Shown: piece by piece, positions 32,617-44,351 of the stretch
Numbering within the stretch: the first letter of the stretch is position 1
Layout of the letters: each line of letters starts with the position of its first letter
Source of the DNA: Rubrivivax gelatinosus
GTDB taxonomy: Bacteria > Pseudomonadota > Gammaproteobacteria > Burkholderiales > Burkholderiaceae_C
NCBI RefSeq assembly: GCF_004340905.1
Contig: NZ_SLXD01000002.1
Span: 248,001 to 312,000 of the forward strand
Direction: 5' to 3'
DNA length: 64,000 nt
Made by a program: the position numbers and the translations under genes
The notes under the pieces: model-generated
Databases searched by the model: none
What the model was told of the DNA's origin: nothing
Seen by the model: the letters and a program-made list of their open reading frames with translations, nothing else

Positions 32617-32661
32617 AAGACCTCCTGGGAATGCTGAAAACTATCCGGAACAGTGGACCGG

Positions 32662-32955
32662 TCAGCCTACGGGGGCGACCGACGTGATGTGGAACCGCAT
32701 GCCGCGTCCGTTGCGCAGGGCTGCCAGGAAGCCGCCGAATTCGGCGTCGCTGCCCAGCGCCAGCGTGGTGAGCACCGCGGTGATGTCCGCCCCGATCGCC
32801 AGCGCCCGGATCTCCAGGGAGACCTTGCGAGGACTGCCGTTCTCGACGACCTCGGACTCGTGCTTCAAGCTCAGGTCCAGGGCCGGAAGGCCGGCAGGGG
32901 TGTACCGCAGCGCGCCCCGCTCCACCAGTTGCGCCGAGAGAACCAGCCGGTTCAT
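32662..32955 (-). CDS. priB: Primosomal replication protein N (PriB)
   Basis: 97-residue single-stranded-DNA-binding OB-fold protein that helps PriA reload the replisome at stalled forks. The visible core is MNRLVLSAQLVERGALRYTPAGLPALDLSLKHESEV and LEIRALAIGADI. The position between rpsF and rpsR is the conserved priB locus. I use the ATG at 32955, which has GGGGTG upstream. A GTG at 32961 is possible and would add two residues. Confidence 0.92.
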   Translation of the reverse strand: MNRLVLSAQLVERGALRYTPAGLPALDLSLKHESEVVENGSPRKVSLEIRALAIGADITAVLTTLALGSDAEFGGFLAALRNGRGMRFHITSVAPVG

Positions 32956-32989
32956 CGACACCCCGCGGTGGCAGGCGCAGACGTGTGCG

Positions 32990-33355
32990 TCAGGCCGCAG
33001 CCTCCTGCTGGCTGGCCTTGCGCGATTCTTCGCGCTCGACCGCCTTCATCATGATCGACGGCGTCGTCTCGGCCTTTTCCTTGCGCACCGTGAGGTGGCG
33101 CAGGACGGCGTCGTTGAAGCGGAAGCCGGTCTCCAGCTCCTCGAGCACAGGCTTGTCGCACTCGATGTTCAGGCACAGGTAGTGGGCCTTGGCGAGCTTC
33201 TGGATCATGTAGGCCAGCTGACGGCGGCCCCAATCCTCGACCCGATGGACCTTGCCGCCACCGGCGGTGACCAGGGTCTTGTAGCGTTCCAGCATGGCCG
33301 GAACCTGTTCGCTTTGATCCGGATGGATCAGCAGAACGATCTCGTAGTGACGCAT
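32990..33355 (-). CDS. rpsF: 30S ribosomal protein S6
   Basis: 121-residue protein, first gene of the operon. It begins [29 protein letters not shown] and contains [32 protein letters not shown], the S6 ferredoxin-like core, with a charged C-terminal tail. The frame is open far upstream, but the ATG at 33355 with GAGGAG just before it is clearly the start. The leader carries a consensus -10 and a 10-bp hairpin (separate entries). Confidence 0.97.
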   Translation of the reverse strand: MRHYEIVLLIHPDQSEQVPAMLERYKTLVTAGGGKVHRVEDWGRRQLAYMIQKLAKAHYLCLNIECDKPVLEELETGFRFNDAVLRHLTVRKEKAETTPSIMMKAVEREESRKASQQEAAA

Positions 33356-33387
33356 TGAATCTCCTCGTGGGTTTCCCGTTTCGGAAA

Positions 33388-33420
33388 GCCGCCCCGTAGC
33401 GTCTGGTTCACGGGTGCGGC
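33388..33420 (-). promoter_or_regulatory. Leader hairpin of the rpsF operon
   Basis: GCCGC-CCCGT pairs with ACGGG-GCGGC as a 10-bp stem with one bulged base and a 12-nt loop. A smaller TTTCC / GGAAA stem lies between it and the start codon. The location suits an autoregulatory S6:S18-binding leader, but the family motif was not confirmed. Confidence 0.45.
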
Positions 33421-33437
33421 AAGGCGAAAAGCCGATG

Positions 33438-33443
33438 ATTATA
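33438..33443 (-). promoter_or_regulatory. Consensus -10 element of the rpsF operon
   Basis: The minus strand reads TATAAT, about 83 bp before the rpsF ATG. The -35 region at about 33461-33466 is a poor match. The implied leader is roughly 75 nt. Confidence 0.6.
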
Positions 33444-33474
33444 GCCCGGAAAGCGCGCCCCGGACAGCCGGCGG

Positions 33475-35586
33475 TCAGTGTTCGGGCCGGGGGTCGCGGA
33501 TGCGGTCGACCAGCGCGTCGCTGACCGGCCCGGGCCGCGGGGTCAGCAGGCTGACGATGACCATCGCCGCCAGGGCCGCCGGCACGCCGAACACGCCGGC
33601 GGCGATCGGCGCGATGCCGAACCACAGGCAGTCCTCGATCGGCCGCCAGACGCCGAACAGCCCGCGCAGCCAGGGCTGGGTCGTCGCCATGTAGTAGCTG
33701 GTGACGGCCAGCCCGAGCAGCATGCCGCTGACGCAGCCCCAGCGGTTGGCGCGTTTCCAGAACACGCCCAGCACCAGCGCCGGGAAGATCGACGAGGCCG
33801 CCAGCGAGAACGCCGCGGCGACGAGGAACAGGATGTCGGCCACGCGCATCGACGCGACGTAGGCCGCGGCCAGCGCCACGACGAGCAGCAGCACCTTGGA
33901 CACCGCGACGCGGCGCGAGCTCGGGCGGTTGGGGTCGATGACGCGGTAGTACAAGTCGTGCGACAGCGCGTTGGAGATCGTCAGCAGCAGTCCGTCGGCG
34001 GTGGACAGCGCCGCGGCCAGGCCGCCCACGGCGACCATCGCCGAGATCACGTACGGCAGCCCGGCGATCTCCGGCGCGGCCAGCGTCACCAGGTCGGCGC
34101 CGATGTGCAGCTCGCCGAGCTGCAGGATGCCGTCGCCGTTGACGTCGCTGACCTGCACCAGCGACGGGTCGACCTTGGCCCAGCTCGCGATCCACGCCGG
34201 CAGGCGGTCGAACGGCGTGCCGACGAGGCTGTTGAAGACCTCGTGCTTGACCAGCAGCGCCAGCGCGGGCGCCGTGAGGTAGAGCGCGCAGATGAACAGC
34301 AGCGTCCAGCCGACCGCCCGGCGCGACTCGCGCACCGAAGGCGTGGTGTAGAAGCGCGTCAGGATGTGCGGCAGCCCGGCGGTGCCCAGCATCAGGCAGA
34401 AGACCAGCGCCAGGAAGTTGCGCCGGGAGTGTTCGTCGCTGATGCGCGCCGCCGGGTCGTCGCCACGCGGGTTGGCCGCGAAGGCCCGGGCATGCGGCGG
34501 CATGCCGCCCAGCGGCTGCGACCAGGCCTCGGCCGCGGCCAGCTCGTCGGCGTAGCGCCGGCGCGCCTCGTCCTCGGTGCGCGGCAGCGCGGCGAGTTCA
34601 CGCCGTGCGGCCTGAACCTCGGCCAGCGGCGCCGCCGCCTCCATCAGTTGCTCGACGCGGCGCTGCGCCGCGGCCCGGTCGTCGGCCATCGCCGCCGGCA
34701 CGTCCAGCAGCTTGGCCCCGGCGACCGCCGCACGCTGGGCGTAGGCGGCCATGACGTCGCGCTCGGCGATGTCGGCGACGAGCTGCGCCTCGCGCTCGGT
34801 GACCGACTGCAGCACCTGCCCCATCGCCACCTGCGGCACGGGGTTGCCGGTGACCTTCAGCGACAGCCAGGCCACCGGCGCCAGGTAGGCGACGACGAGG
34901 ATGATGCACTGCGCGACCTGGGTCCAGGTGACGGCGCGCATGCCGCCCAGGAACGAGCAGACGAGCACGCCGCCCAGGCCGACGAAGATGCCGATCTCGA
35001 AGCCGAAGCCGGTGAAACGCGCGACGATCAGGCCAACGCCGTAGATCTGCGCGACGACGTAGACGAAGGAGACGACGACCGCGGCTACGATGCCGACCAG
35101 GCGCGGCATCGTGCCGCCGTAGCGTGCGCCGAGGAAGTCGGGGATCGTGTACTCGGCGAACTTGCGCAGGTACGGCGCGATCAGCAGCGCGACGAGGCAG
35201 AAACCACCGGTCCAGCCGATGACGAAGGCCAGCCCGTTGTAGCCGCTGAGGTACAGGGTGCCGGCCAGGCCGATGAACGAGGCGGCGCTCATCCAGTCGG
35301 CCGAGGTCGCCATGCCGTTGTAGAAGGCCGGCACGCGCCGGCCCGCGACGTAGTACTCGGCCGAGTCCGAGGTGCGGCAGCGCAGGCCGATGGCCGCGTA
35401 CAGCACGACGGTGCCCAGCAGCATCGTCAGCCCGATGAGGTTGCGGCCGAGCCCGAAACGCTCGGCTGCCGCCATCAGCCCGATGAAGCCGGCCAGCGCC
35501 AGCGTGTACAGCAGGTAGGCGCCGTGCAGGCGGCGGCGGAAACCCCGCGCGCCGCTGGCCGTCACCCCGCTGCCGACCGAGGACAT
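33475..35586 (-). CDS. Sodium:solute symporter, VC_2705/ActP-like subfamily
   Basis: A 703-residue polytopic inner-membrane transporter of the SSS family. About 13 hydrophobic segments are visible. The signature region [50 protein letters not shown] matches the VC_2705 subfamily, related to acetate/organic acid symporters. A hydrophilic insert of about 120 residues (roughly 265-385) lies between two membrane segments. The small DUF4212 partner often found with this subfamily is not adjacent. It lies 16 bp after ppsA, so the two are probably co-transcribed, which hints at uptake of a C2/C3 acid, but the substrate is not shown by sequence. Confidence 0.88.
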   Translation of the reverse strand: MSSVGSGVTASGARGFRRRLHGAYLLYTLALAGFIGLMAAAERFGLGRNLIGLTMLLGTVVLYAAIGLRCRTSDSAEYYVAGRRVPAFYNGMATSADWMSAASFIGLAGTLYLSGYNGLAFVIGWTGGFCLVALLIAPYLRKFAEYTIPDFLGARYGGTMPRLVGIVAAVVVSFVYVVAQIYGVGLIVARFTGFGFEIGIFVGLGGVLVCSFLGGMRAVTWTQVAQCIILVVAYLAPVAWLSLKVTGNPVPQVAMGQVLQSVTEREAQLVADIAERDVMAAYAQRAAVAGAKLLDVPAAMADDRAAAQRRVEQLMEAAAPLAEVQAARRELAALPRTEDEARRRYADELAAAEAWSQPLGGMPPHARAFAANPRGDDPAARISDEHSRRNFLALVFCLMLGTAGLPHILTRFYTTPSVRESRRAVGWTLLFICALYLTAPALALLVKHEVFNSLVGTPFDRLPAWIASWAKVDPSLVQVSDVNGDGILQLGELHIGADLVTLAAPEIAGLPYVISAMVAVGGLAAALSTADGLLLTISNALSHDLYYRVIDPNRPSSRRVAVSKVLLLVVALAAAYVASMRVADILFLVAAAFSLAASSIFPALVLGVFWKRANRWGCVSGMLLGLAVTSYYMATTQPWLRGLFGVWRPIEDCLWFGIAPIAAGVFGVPAALAAMVIVSLLTPRPGPVSDALVDRIRDPRPEH

Positions 35587-35602
35587 GCGGCCCGGCGCGG
35601 GG

Positions 35603-37999
<2,397 letters not shown>

Positions 38000-38153
38000 G
38001 GTGGGAAAGCTCCGTGATGTGAGAAAACCGGTGCTGCCGCAGGCACGCTCTGACCCCTCGCTCCAGCGCTTGTGGATTCTGTTTGTCGGCCGGGGGTGGT
38101 CACGTCGAGGTGAAGGCAGGATGCTTCGCAGGCATTCTACGGAACTCTTTCCC

Positions 38154-38159
38154 TATGAT
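38154..38159 (+). promoter_or_regulatory. Candidate -10 element for ppsR
   Basis: TATGAT lies 37 bp before the ppsR ATG. No good -35 sequence is present at normal spacing. Nothing else recognisable was seen in the 197-bp ppsA-ppsR gap. Confidence 0.35.
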
Positions 38160-38196
38160 GACCAGATACGGGGCACCGGCGCCCCAATCCGACCCC

Positions 38197-39021
38197 ATGA
38201 GCGAACGCAGCGTCTTCTTCGTGTCCGACGGCACCGGCATCACGGCCGAGACCTTCGGCAACTCCATCCTCAACCAGTTCCCGGTGAAGATGCGCCATGT
38301 GCGCCGCCCCTTCATCGACACGCTCGAGAAGGCCGACACCGTGGTCGCCGAGATCAACGAAGTCGCCGAACGCGAGGGCCGCCGGCCGGTGGTCTTCATC
38401 ACGCTCGTGGAGCCGCAGATCCGCGCCCGTGTCACCGGCCCGGGCGTCAACGGCATGGTGCTGGACATGTTCCGCACCTTCGTCGAGCCGCTGGAAGACG
38501 AGCTCGGCGTCAAGTCCAACCACCGCGTCGGCCGCTTCAACGACGCCAGCCAGAGCCAGGAGTACAACGACCGCATCGAGGCGATCAACTTCAGCCTCGC
38601 GCACGACGACGGTCAGAGCTCGCGCAACCTCGATCTCGCCGACGTCATCCTCGTCGGCGTCAGCCGCTGCGGCAAGACTCCGACCTCGCTGTATCTCGCG
38701 ATGCAGCACGGCGTGAAGGCGGCCAACTACCCGCTGATCCCGGAAGACTTCGAGCGCGGCAAGCTGCCGTCGATGCTGGCGCCGCACCGCAAGAAGTGTT
38801 TCGGCCTGACGATCGACCCGACGCGGCTGGCGCAGATCCGCAACGAACGCCGCCCGGGCAGCCGCTACGCGGCGATCGAGAACTGCCGCTACGAGGTCAG
38901 CGAAGCCGAGACGATGATGCGCCGCGACGGCATCCAGTGGCTGTCGTCGACGCACAAGTCGATCGAGGAGATCGCGACGACGATCCTGCGCGACATCCGC
39001 CCGGACCGGCTGATCTACTGA
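38197..39021 (+). CDS. ppsR: PEP synthase regulatory protein (bifunctional kinase/pyrophosphorylase)
   Basis: 274-residue DUF299-family protein that inactivates PEP synthase by ADP-dependent phosphorylation of a threonine and reactivates it by phosphorolysis. It starts RSVFFVSDGTGITAETFGNSILNQF and carries the P-loop-like GVSRCGKTPTSLYLA (from G154), both diagnostic. The ATG at 38197 is preferred over an in-frame upstream start at 38083 because the conserved domain begins immediately. The adjacent, divergent ppsA is its expected target. The 3' end overlaps the convergent SpoU gene by 7 bp. Confidence 0.95.
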   Translation: MSERSVFFVSDGTGITAETFGNSILNQFPVKMRHVRRPFIDTLEKADTVVAEINEVAEREGRRPVVFITLVEPQIRARVTGPGVNGMVLDMFRTFVEPLEDELGVKSNHRVGRFNDASQSQEYNDRIEAINFSLAHDDGQSSRNLDLADVILVGVSRCGKTPTSLYLAMQHGVKAANYPLIPEDFERGKLPSMLAPHRKKCFGLTIDPTRLAQIRNERRPGSRYAAIENCRYEVSEAETMMRRDGIQWLSSTHKSIEEIATTILRDIRPDRLIY

Positions 39022-39794
39022 GGCGCGCGCGCGGCCGACTCGTACAGGCAGATCGCCGCCGCGGCGGCGACGTTCAGCGACTCCTCGCCGCCGGGCTGCG
39101 GAATGCGCACCGCCAGCGTGCAGCGCGCCTGCAGCGTGGGCGACACGCCCTGCCCTTCGTGCCCCAGCACCCAGGCGCAGCGCGGCGGCAGCGCCGCCTC
39201 GCGCAGCGTCGCGCCGGCATGCGGCAGCGTCGCCACCAGAGGCACCGCCAGTGCTTCGAGCGCGGCCTCGTCCAGTCCTTCGACGAGGTTGAGCGCGAAA
39301 TGCGCGCCCATGCCGGCGCGCAGCACCTTGGGCGACCACAGCGAGGCCGTGCCTTTCAGCGCCAGCACCTGGGTCGCGCCCAGCGCCGCGGCGCTGCGCA
39401 GGATGCTGCCGACGTTGCCGGCGTCCTGCACGCGGTCGAGCACGACGCCGTGAGCGTCGGGCTGCACCGTGCCGCCGGCCGGCGCGTCGATCAGGAAACC
39501 GATCTTCGCCGGCGACTCCAGGCCGCTGGCGGCGGCCAACAGCGTGTCGTCGACCACCGCCACGGCCGGCGCCCAGCCGGCGAGATCACGCAGCGCGCCG
39601 CCCTGCTCCCAGGCGCTGGCGGCGACGAGCGCCTGCGCCGCCGGCCGGCCGCGCGCGCGCAGCGCCGAGCAGAGGTGGTCGCCCTCCAGCCAGACCTGGC
39701 CGGCACGGCGGTAGGCGTTGCCGTCCTGCGCCAGCCGGCGCACGCGCGCCAGCAGCGGGTTGTCGCGCGAACTGATGGCGCGCACGCTCGTCAT
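39015..39794 (-). CDS. TrmH/SpoU family RNA 2'-O-methyltransferase
   Basis: 259-residue SPOUT-fold methyltransferase acting on a ribose in rRNA or tRNA. There is an N-terminal substrate-binding domain ([35 protein letters not shown]). The three SpoU motifs follow: [32 protein letters not shown] and [22 protein letters not shown]. The RNA target cannot be read from sequence. The ATG overlaps the stop of rnhB (ATGA), so it ends the long minus-strand cluster. Its 3' end overlaps convergent ppsR. Confidence 0.93.
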   Translation of the reverse strand: MTSVRAISSRDNPLLARVRRLAQDGNAYRRAGQVWLEGDHLCSALRARGRPAAQALVAASAWEQGGALRDLAGWAPAVAVVDDTLLAAASGLESPAKIGFLIDAPAGGTVQPDAHGVVLDRVQDAGNVGSILRSAAALGATQVLALKGTASLWSPKVLRAGMGAHFALNLVEGLDEAALEALAVPLVATLPHAGATLREAALPPRCAWVLGHEGQGVSPTLQARCTLAVRIPQPGGEESLNVAAAAAICLYESAARAPQ

Positions 39795-40435
39795 GCCGGG
39801 CTCTTCTCGGCGGCCTCGAGCGCGGCACGCACCGGGGCGAAGCTGCGCCGGTGCTCGGGGCAGGCGCCCAGGCGGCGCAGCGCGTCCAGATGCACGCGCG
39901 TCGGGTAGCCCTTGTGGCCGTCGAAGCCGTAGTCGGGCCAGCGTGCGTGCAGCTCGGCGCAGAGCCGGTCGCGGTGCACCTTGGCGACGATGGACGCGGC
40001 CGAGATCGCCGGCACCTTGGCGTCGCCGCCGACCACGGCCTCGGCCGGGAAACGCAGCACCGGCAGCCGGTTGCCGTCGACCATCACGCGCTTGGGCAGC
40101 AGGCGCAGCGTCTCGACGGCACGCTTCATCGCCAGCAGCCGGGCATGCAGGATGTTCAGCGTGTCGATCTCCTCGACGCTGGCCAGCGCGATCGACACGC
40201 ACAGCGCACGCGCCTGGATCTCGTCGAACAGGCGCTCGCGCTGGCGGGCGCTCAGCACCTTGGAATCGGCCAGGCCCTCGATCGGCGCCTGGTCGTCGAG
40301 GATCACCGCGGCAGCAACCACCGGCCCGGCCAGCGGCCCGCAGCCGGCTTCGTCCACGCCGGCCACCAGGCCGGGCGGATGCCAGCCCAGGTCCAGCTGT
40401 TCAGGAGCGGCTTTCGAGGACTTGCGCGAGGGCAT
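39791..40435 (-). CDS. rnhB: Ribonuclease HII
   Basis: Cleaves RNA in RNA-DNA hybrids and removes single ribonucleotides from DNA. The 214-residue protein has the catalytic start [20 protein letters not shown] and the downstream [14 protein letters not shown] and [13 protein letters not shown] motifs. The ATG at 40435 is used, and a GTG at 40444 would add three residues. Either start lies inside the 3' end of lpxB (35-44 bp overlap), the usual tight lpxB-rnhB arrangement. Confidence 0.95.
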   Translation of the reverse strand: MPSRKSSKAAPEQLDLGWHPPGLVAGVDEAGCGPLAGPVVAAAVILDDQAPIEGLADSKVLSARQRERLFDEIQARALCVSIALASVEEIDTLNILHARLLAMKRAVETLRLLPKRVMVDGNRLPVLRFPAEAVVGGDAKVPAISAASIVAKVHRDRLCAELHARWPDYGFDGHKGYPTRVHLDALRRLGACPEHRRSFAPVRAALEAAEKSPA

Positions 40436-41537
40436 CGGTGGCACGGCGCGCGGTGTCGCGCTTGAGCAGATGATGCAGGTCGACGAAACGCGCCTGCAAG
40501 GCGCGAACGCGCGCTTCGTCGGCCAGCCAGGCCAGCGTCTCGCGGGCCAGGGCCTCGGGCTCGCAGCGATCCTGCAGCAGTTCGGGCACGACGAAGTCGC
40601 GTTCCAGGATGTTGGGCAGGCCGACCCAGGGCAGATAACCCATGCGGCGCATCAGCTGCCACGACAGCCAGGCCATGCGGTAGCCGATGACCATCGGGCG
40701 CTTGAACAGCGCCGCCTCCAGCGTCGCCGTGCCGCTGGCGATCAGCGTCACGTCGCAGGCGGCCAGCACCTCGTGCGAGCGGCCGTCGAGCAGTTGCACC
40801 GGCGCGTCGCCTGCGTGTGCGGCGACCAGCGGCTCGACCATCGAGCGCAGCCCCGGCGCCACCGGCAGCAGGAAACGCAGTTCCGGCCGCTGGTGGTGCA
40901 TCCGCGCGGCGGCCTGCAGGAAGGCCGGCGCGATGTGCTCGATCTCGCCGCGCCGGCTGCCCGGCAGCAGCGCGACGACCGGCTCGCCTTCGCCCAGCCC
41001 GAGCGCGGCGCGCGCGGCGGCACGCGGGGGCTCGACCGGAATCGCGTCGGCCAGCGGGTGGCCGACGTAGGTCGCGGCGACGCCGTGGCGCTGCAGCAGC
41101 TCGGGCTCGAACGGGAACAGGCACAGCACGTGGTCGCAGCTCGCCGCCATCTTCTTCGCCCGGCCGCCGCGCCAGGCCCAGATCGACGGACAGACGAAGT
41201 GCACCGACGGGATGCCGGCGGCCTTGAGCCGCTTCTCCAGCCCGAGGTTGAAGTCGGGCGCGTCGACGCCGACGAAGACCGCCGGCGGCTCGGCCAGCAG
41301 GCGCTCGCCGAGGCGATCGCGAATGCCCTTGATCTCGCGGTAGTGGCGCAGCGCGTCGGCGTAGCCGTGCACGGCCAGCCGGTCGCTGGGCCACCAGGCC
41401 TCGAAACCCTGAGCCGCCATCTTCGGGCCGCCGATGCCGGCGGCGGCGAGCGCCGGCCAGCGCTCGCGCAGTCCGCCCAGCAGCAGTCCGGCGAGCAGGT
41501 CGCCGGAAGCTTCGCCCGCGACCATCGCCAGTCGCAT
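40401..41537 (-). CDS. lpxB: Lipid-A-disaccharide synthase LpxB
   Basis: Membrane-associated glycosyltransferase that condenses UDP-2,3-diacylglucosamine with lipid X to form the lipid A disaccharide. The 378-residue protein begins [23 protein letters not shown] and contains [35 protein letters not shown] and [11 protein letters not shown], with [18 protein letters not shown] in the nucleotide-sugar-binding half. It lies 5 bp after lpxA, and rnhB starts within its 3' end. Confidence 0.97.
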   Translation of the reverse strand: MRLAMVAGEASGDLLAGLLLGGLRERWPALAAAGIGGPKMAAQGFEAWWPSDRLAVHGYADALRHYREIKGIRDRLGERLLAEPPAVFVGVDAPDFNLGLEKRLKAAGIPSVHFVCPSIWAWRGGRAKKMAASCDHVLCLFPFEPELLQRHGVAATYVGHPLADAIPVEPPRAAARAALGLGEGEPVVALLPGSRRGEIEHIAPAFLQAAARMHHQRPELRFLLPVAPGLRSMVEPLVAAHAGDAPVQLLDGRSHEVLAACDVTLIASGTATLEAALFKRPMVIGYRMAWLSWQLMRRMGYLPWVGLPNILERDFVVPELLQDRCEPEALARETLAWLADEARVRALQARFVDLHHLLKRDTARRATDALAQVLESRS

Positions 41538-41542
41538 GGGGT

Positions 41543-42331
41543 TCAGCGCGCGATGCCCCGCGTGGACGCGGCGAGGAAGTCCAGCACCAGCGCGACGTCG
41601 GCATCACCGCCGTCGACCTGGCCGGCGAGCGCGGCGATCGCCTCGCGCGCCTTGTCCAGCGTCAGCCCGTCGCGGTAGAGCAGACGGTGCATCTGCTTGA
41701 CCAGGCCGATGCGCTCGCGCGAGAAGCCGCGTCGGCGCAGGCCCTCGACGTTGAAGCCGTGCACGCCCAGCGGGTTGCCGCTGACCATCATGAACGGCGG
41801 CACGTCCTGCGAGACGTGGCTCTGGAAGCCGGTCATCGCGTGCGCGCCGACGTGGCAGAACTGGTGGATGCCGGTCAGGCCGCCGACGATGACCCAGTCG
41901 CCCACGTGCACGTGGCCGGCCAGCGTGGCGTTGTTGGCCAGGATGCAGCGGCTGCCCAGCTGCACGTCGTGCGCGATGTGCACGTAGGCCATGATCCAGT
42001 TGTCGTCGCCGATGCGCGTGACGCCGCCGTCCTGGGTCGTGCCGCGGTTGAAGTGGCAGAACTCGCGGATCGTGTTGCGCTCGCCGATGACGAGCTCGGT
42101 CGGCTCGCCGCGGTACTTCATGTCCTGCGGCGCGGTGCCAATCGCGGCATGGCCGTAGATCGTGTTGTCGCGGCCGATGGTGGTCGGCCCTTCGACGATG
42201 CAGTGCGGGCCGATCGAGCTGCCGGCGGCGATGCGCACGCCGGCGCCGATCACCGCGTAGGGACCGACGACGACCGATTCGTCGAGTTCGGCCTTCGGGT
42301 CGACGATGGCCGTCGGGTGGATCCGGGTCAT
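41543..42331 (-). CDS. lpxA: UDP-N-acetylglucosamine acyltransferase LpxA
   Basis: First step of lipid A synthesis: transfers a hydroxyacyl chain from ACP to UDP-GlcNAc. The 262-residue length is exactly that of the family. Left-handed beta-helix hexapeptide repeats run through the first two-thirds ([26 protein letters not shown]). The catalytic-histidine region FCHFNRGT and the H..GFQSHV region are present. The ATG at 42331 gives [10 protein letters not shown]. It lies 7 bp after fabZ. Confidence 0.97.
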   Translation of the reverse strand: MTRIHPTAIVDPKAELDESVVVGPYAVIGAGVRIAAGSSIGPHCIVEGPTTIGRDNTIYGHAAIGTAPQDMKYRGEPTELVIGERNTIREFCHFNRGTTQDGGVTRIGDDNWIMAYVHIAHDVQLGSRCILANNATLAGHVHVGDWVIVGGLTGIHQFCHVGAHAMTGFQSHVSQDVPPFMMVSGNPLGVHGFNVEGLRRRGFSRERIGLVKQMHRLLYRDGLTLDKAREAIAALAGQVDGGDADVALVLDFLAASTRGIAR

Positions 42332-42338
42332 GTCGGCC

Positions 42339-42791
42339 TCAGGCAATCTTCCGCATCGTGCACATCAGCTCGGCTTCGACCGCGGTCTCGCCGTCGACGC
42401 TGGCGCGTGTCTTGTACTTGTAGATGCCGCCCTTGGCGCGGTCGATCCAGGCCTCGAGCACGAGCTGGTCGCCGGGCTCGACGACACGCTTGAAGCGCGC
42501 ACCGTCGATGCCGACGAAGTAGACGACGGTGTCGTCGCCCGGCTCGGTGCCCATCGACTCGAAGGACAGCAGCGCCGCGCTCTGCGCCAGGGCCTCGAGC
42601 ATCATCACGCCCGGCATCACCGGGCGCGCCGGGAAGTGGCCCATGAAGAACGGCTCGTTGATCGTGACGTTCTTGATCGCCTTGATGCGCACGTTCTTCT
42701 CGAACTCGACGACACGGTCGACGAGCAGGATCGGATAACGGTGCGGCAGCTTCTTCAGGATCTTGTGGATGTCCAGCACCGGCTCGCTCAT
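42339..42791 (-). CDS. fabZ: 3-hydroxyacyl-ACP dehydratase FabZ
   Basis: Dehydrates 3-hydroxyacyl-ACP in fatty-acid elongation, competing with LpxA and LpxD for the same precursor. The 150-residue hot-dog-fold protein contains [13 protein letters not shown] and the catalytic region [22 protein letters not shown], with the essential histidine and glutamate. Its ATG overlaps the stop of lpxD (ATGA). Confidence 0.97.
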   Translation of the reverse strand: MSEPVLDIHKILKKLPHRYPILLVDRVVEFEKNVRIKAIKNVTINEPFFMGHFPARPVMPGVMMLEALAQSAALLSFESMGTEPGDDTVVYFVGIDGARFKRVVEPGDQLVLEAWIDRAKGGIYKYKTRASVDGETAVEAELMCTMRKIA

Positions 42792-43813
42792 GATGTCTTC
42801 TTCTCCAGCGCCCGCAGGCGCTCACGCAGGGAATGCAGATGTTTCAGGGTCGCGGCGTTCTTCTCCCAGGACGCATGGTCGTCGCAGGGGAAGACGCCGG
42901 TGTAGTGGCCGGGCTTGCGGATCGAGGCCGTGACCAGCGTCGCGGCACTGATGTGCACGCCGTCGCAGATCTCCAGGTGGCCGACGATGTTGGCCGCCCC
43001 GCCGATCGTGCAATGGCGTCCGATGCGCGTGCTGCCTGCCACGGCCGAGCAGCCCGCGAACGCGGTGTGGGCGCCGATGCGCACGTTGTGCGCGATCTGC
43101 ACCAGGTTGTCGATCTTCACGCCGTCGTCGACGACGGTGTCGTCGAGCGCACCGCGGTCGATGCAGGTGTTGGCGCCGATCTCGACGTCGTCACCCAGGC
43201 GCACGGCGCCGAGCTGCTCGATCTTGGTCCAGCGCCCGGCTTCCGGCGCGAAGCCGAAGCCGTCGGCGCCGATCACCGCGCCGCCGTGCACGATGCCGCG
43301 CGCGCCGATGCGGCAGCCGAAGGCGAGCATCGAGCGCGGCTTGAGCACCGTGCCCTCGCCGACGAAGGCGCCCTCGCCGACGTGGGCCTGGGCCGAGACG
43401 ACGGCCCCGGCCTCGATGACCGCACCGGCACCGACGAAGGCCAGCGCGCCGACCGACGCCCCCGGCGCGACGATCGCGCCTTCCTCGACGACTGCGCCCG
43501 GGTGGATGCCGGGAGCCGGCCGCTCGCGCAGCCGGGCGGCCCACCACTGCGACAGCCGCGCGTAGGCCAGGTACGGGTCTGCGACGACGATCGCGGCGCC
43601 GCGCTCGGCGGCTGCCTCGCGCATCGCCGCCGAGACGATGACGCAGCCGGCGCGTGTCGTCGCCAGCTGGGCCTGGTAGCGGGGGTTGGCGAGGAAGCCG
43701 ATGGTGTCGGCCTCGGCACTCTCGAGCGTGCCGACGCGGACGACCGTGTGCTGCGGGTCTCCGATCAGCTCGCCGCCGAGCAGCGCGGCCAGGTCGCCGA
43801 TGCGCGCTTGCAC
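42788..43813 (-). CDS. lpxD: UDP-3-O-(3-hydroxyacyl)glucosamine N-acyltransferase LpxD
   Basis: Third step of lipid A synthesis. The 341-residue protein has an N-terminal uridine-binding domain ([31 protein letters not shown]) and a long left-handed beta-helix of hexapeptide repeats. The catalytic-site region [40 protein letters not shown] follows, then a C-terminal helical segment ([14 protein letters not shown]). It lies 16 bp after skp and overlaps fabZ by 4 bp. Confidence 0.97.
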   Translation of the reverse strand: MQARIGDLAALLGGELIGDPQHTVVRVGTLESAEADTIGFLANPRYQAQLATTRAGCVIVSAAMREAAAERGAAIVVADPYLAYARLSQWWAARLRERPAPGIHPGAVVEEGAIVAPGASVGALAFVGAGAVIEAGAVVSAQAHVGEGAFVGEGTVLKPRSMLAFGCRIGARGIVHGGAVIGADGFGFAPEAGRWTKIEQLGAVRLGDDVEIGANTCIDRGALDDTVVDDGVKIDNLVQIAHNVRIGAHTAFAGCSAVAGSTRIGRHCTIGGAANIVGHLEICDGVHISAATLVTASIRKPGHYTGVFPCDDHASWEKNAATLKHLHSLRERLRALEKKTS

Positions 43814-43829
43814 GAGCGGGAGACCGGGT

Positions 43830-44351
43830 TCACTTGCCCGCGCCGGCGGGCGCGTTCAGGACCTTCAGCACCTTGTCGGTGATGTCCACGCGCGGACCGG
43901 CGAAGACCACCTCCTGCAGGACCAGGTCGTACTTCTCCTGATCGAAGATCTGCTTGATGACGCGGTTGGCACGTTCGACGACGCTGGCCAGTTCCTCGTT
44001 GCGGCGCTGGTTCAGGTCCTCCTGGAACTCGCGGCGCTTGCGCTGGAATTCGCGGTCCTGGTCGACGAGCTCTCGCTGCCGGCGGCTGCGCTCGCTCTCG
44101 CCGAGCGTGGGGCCGTCCTTCTCGAGCTTGTCGGCCGCGGCCTTGAGCTTGGCGGCCTGGTCCGACAGCTCCTTCTCGCGCTTGCTGAACTCCGCCTCGA
44201 GCTTGGCCTGGGCGGCCTTGGCCGGCGCGGCTTCGCGCAGCACGCGCTCGCTGTTGACGTAGCCGATCTTCAACTCCTGCGCACCGGCCAGGGGCGCCAG
44301 CGCCACCAGGGCGACCGCGGCAAGGAGGGATTTCATAGGCTGCATCTTCAT
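43830..44351 (-). CDS. skp: Periplasmic chaperone Skp/OmpH family
   Basis: 173-residue periplasmic holdase that escorts unfolded outer-membrane proteins to BamA. An N-terminal signal peptide ([19 protein letters not shown], cleaved before QELKIGYVN) is followed by the family start [14 protein letters not shown] long charged helical arm follows ([31 protein letters not shown]) and the protein closes with a beta strand. Three ATGs are available within 15 bases; the first, sharing one base with the bamA stop, is given. The third, at 44336, also gives a good signal peptide. Confidence 0.93.
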   Translation of the reverse strand: MKMQPMKSLLAAVALVALAPLAGAQELKIGYVNSERVLREAAPAKAAQAKLEAEFSKREKELSDQAAKLKAAADKLEKDGPTLGESERSRRQRELVDQDREFQRKRREFQEDLNQRRNEELASVVERANRVIKQIFDQEKYDLVLQEVVFAGPRVDITDKVLKVLNAPAGAGK

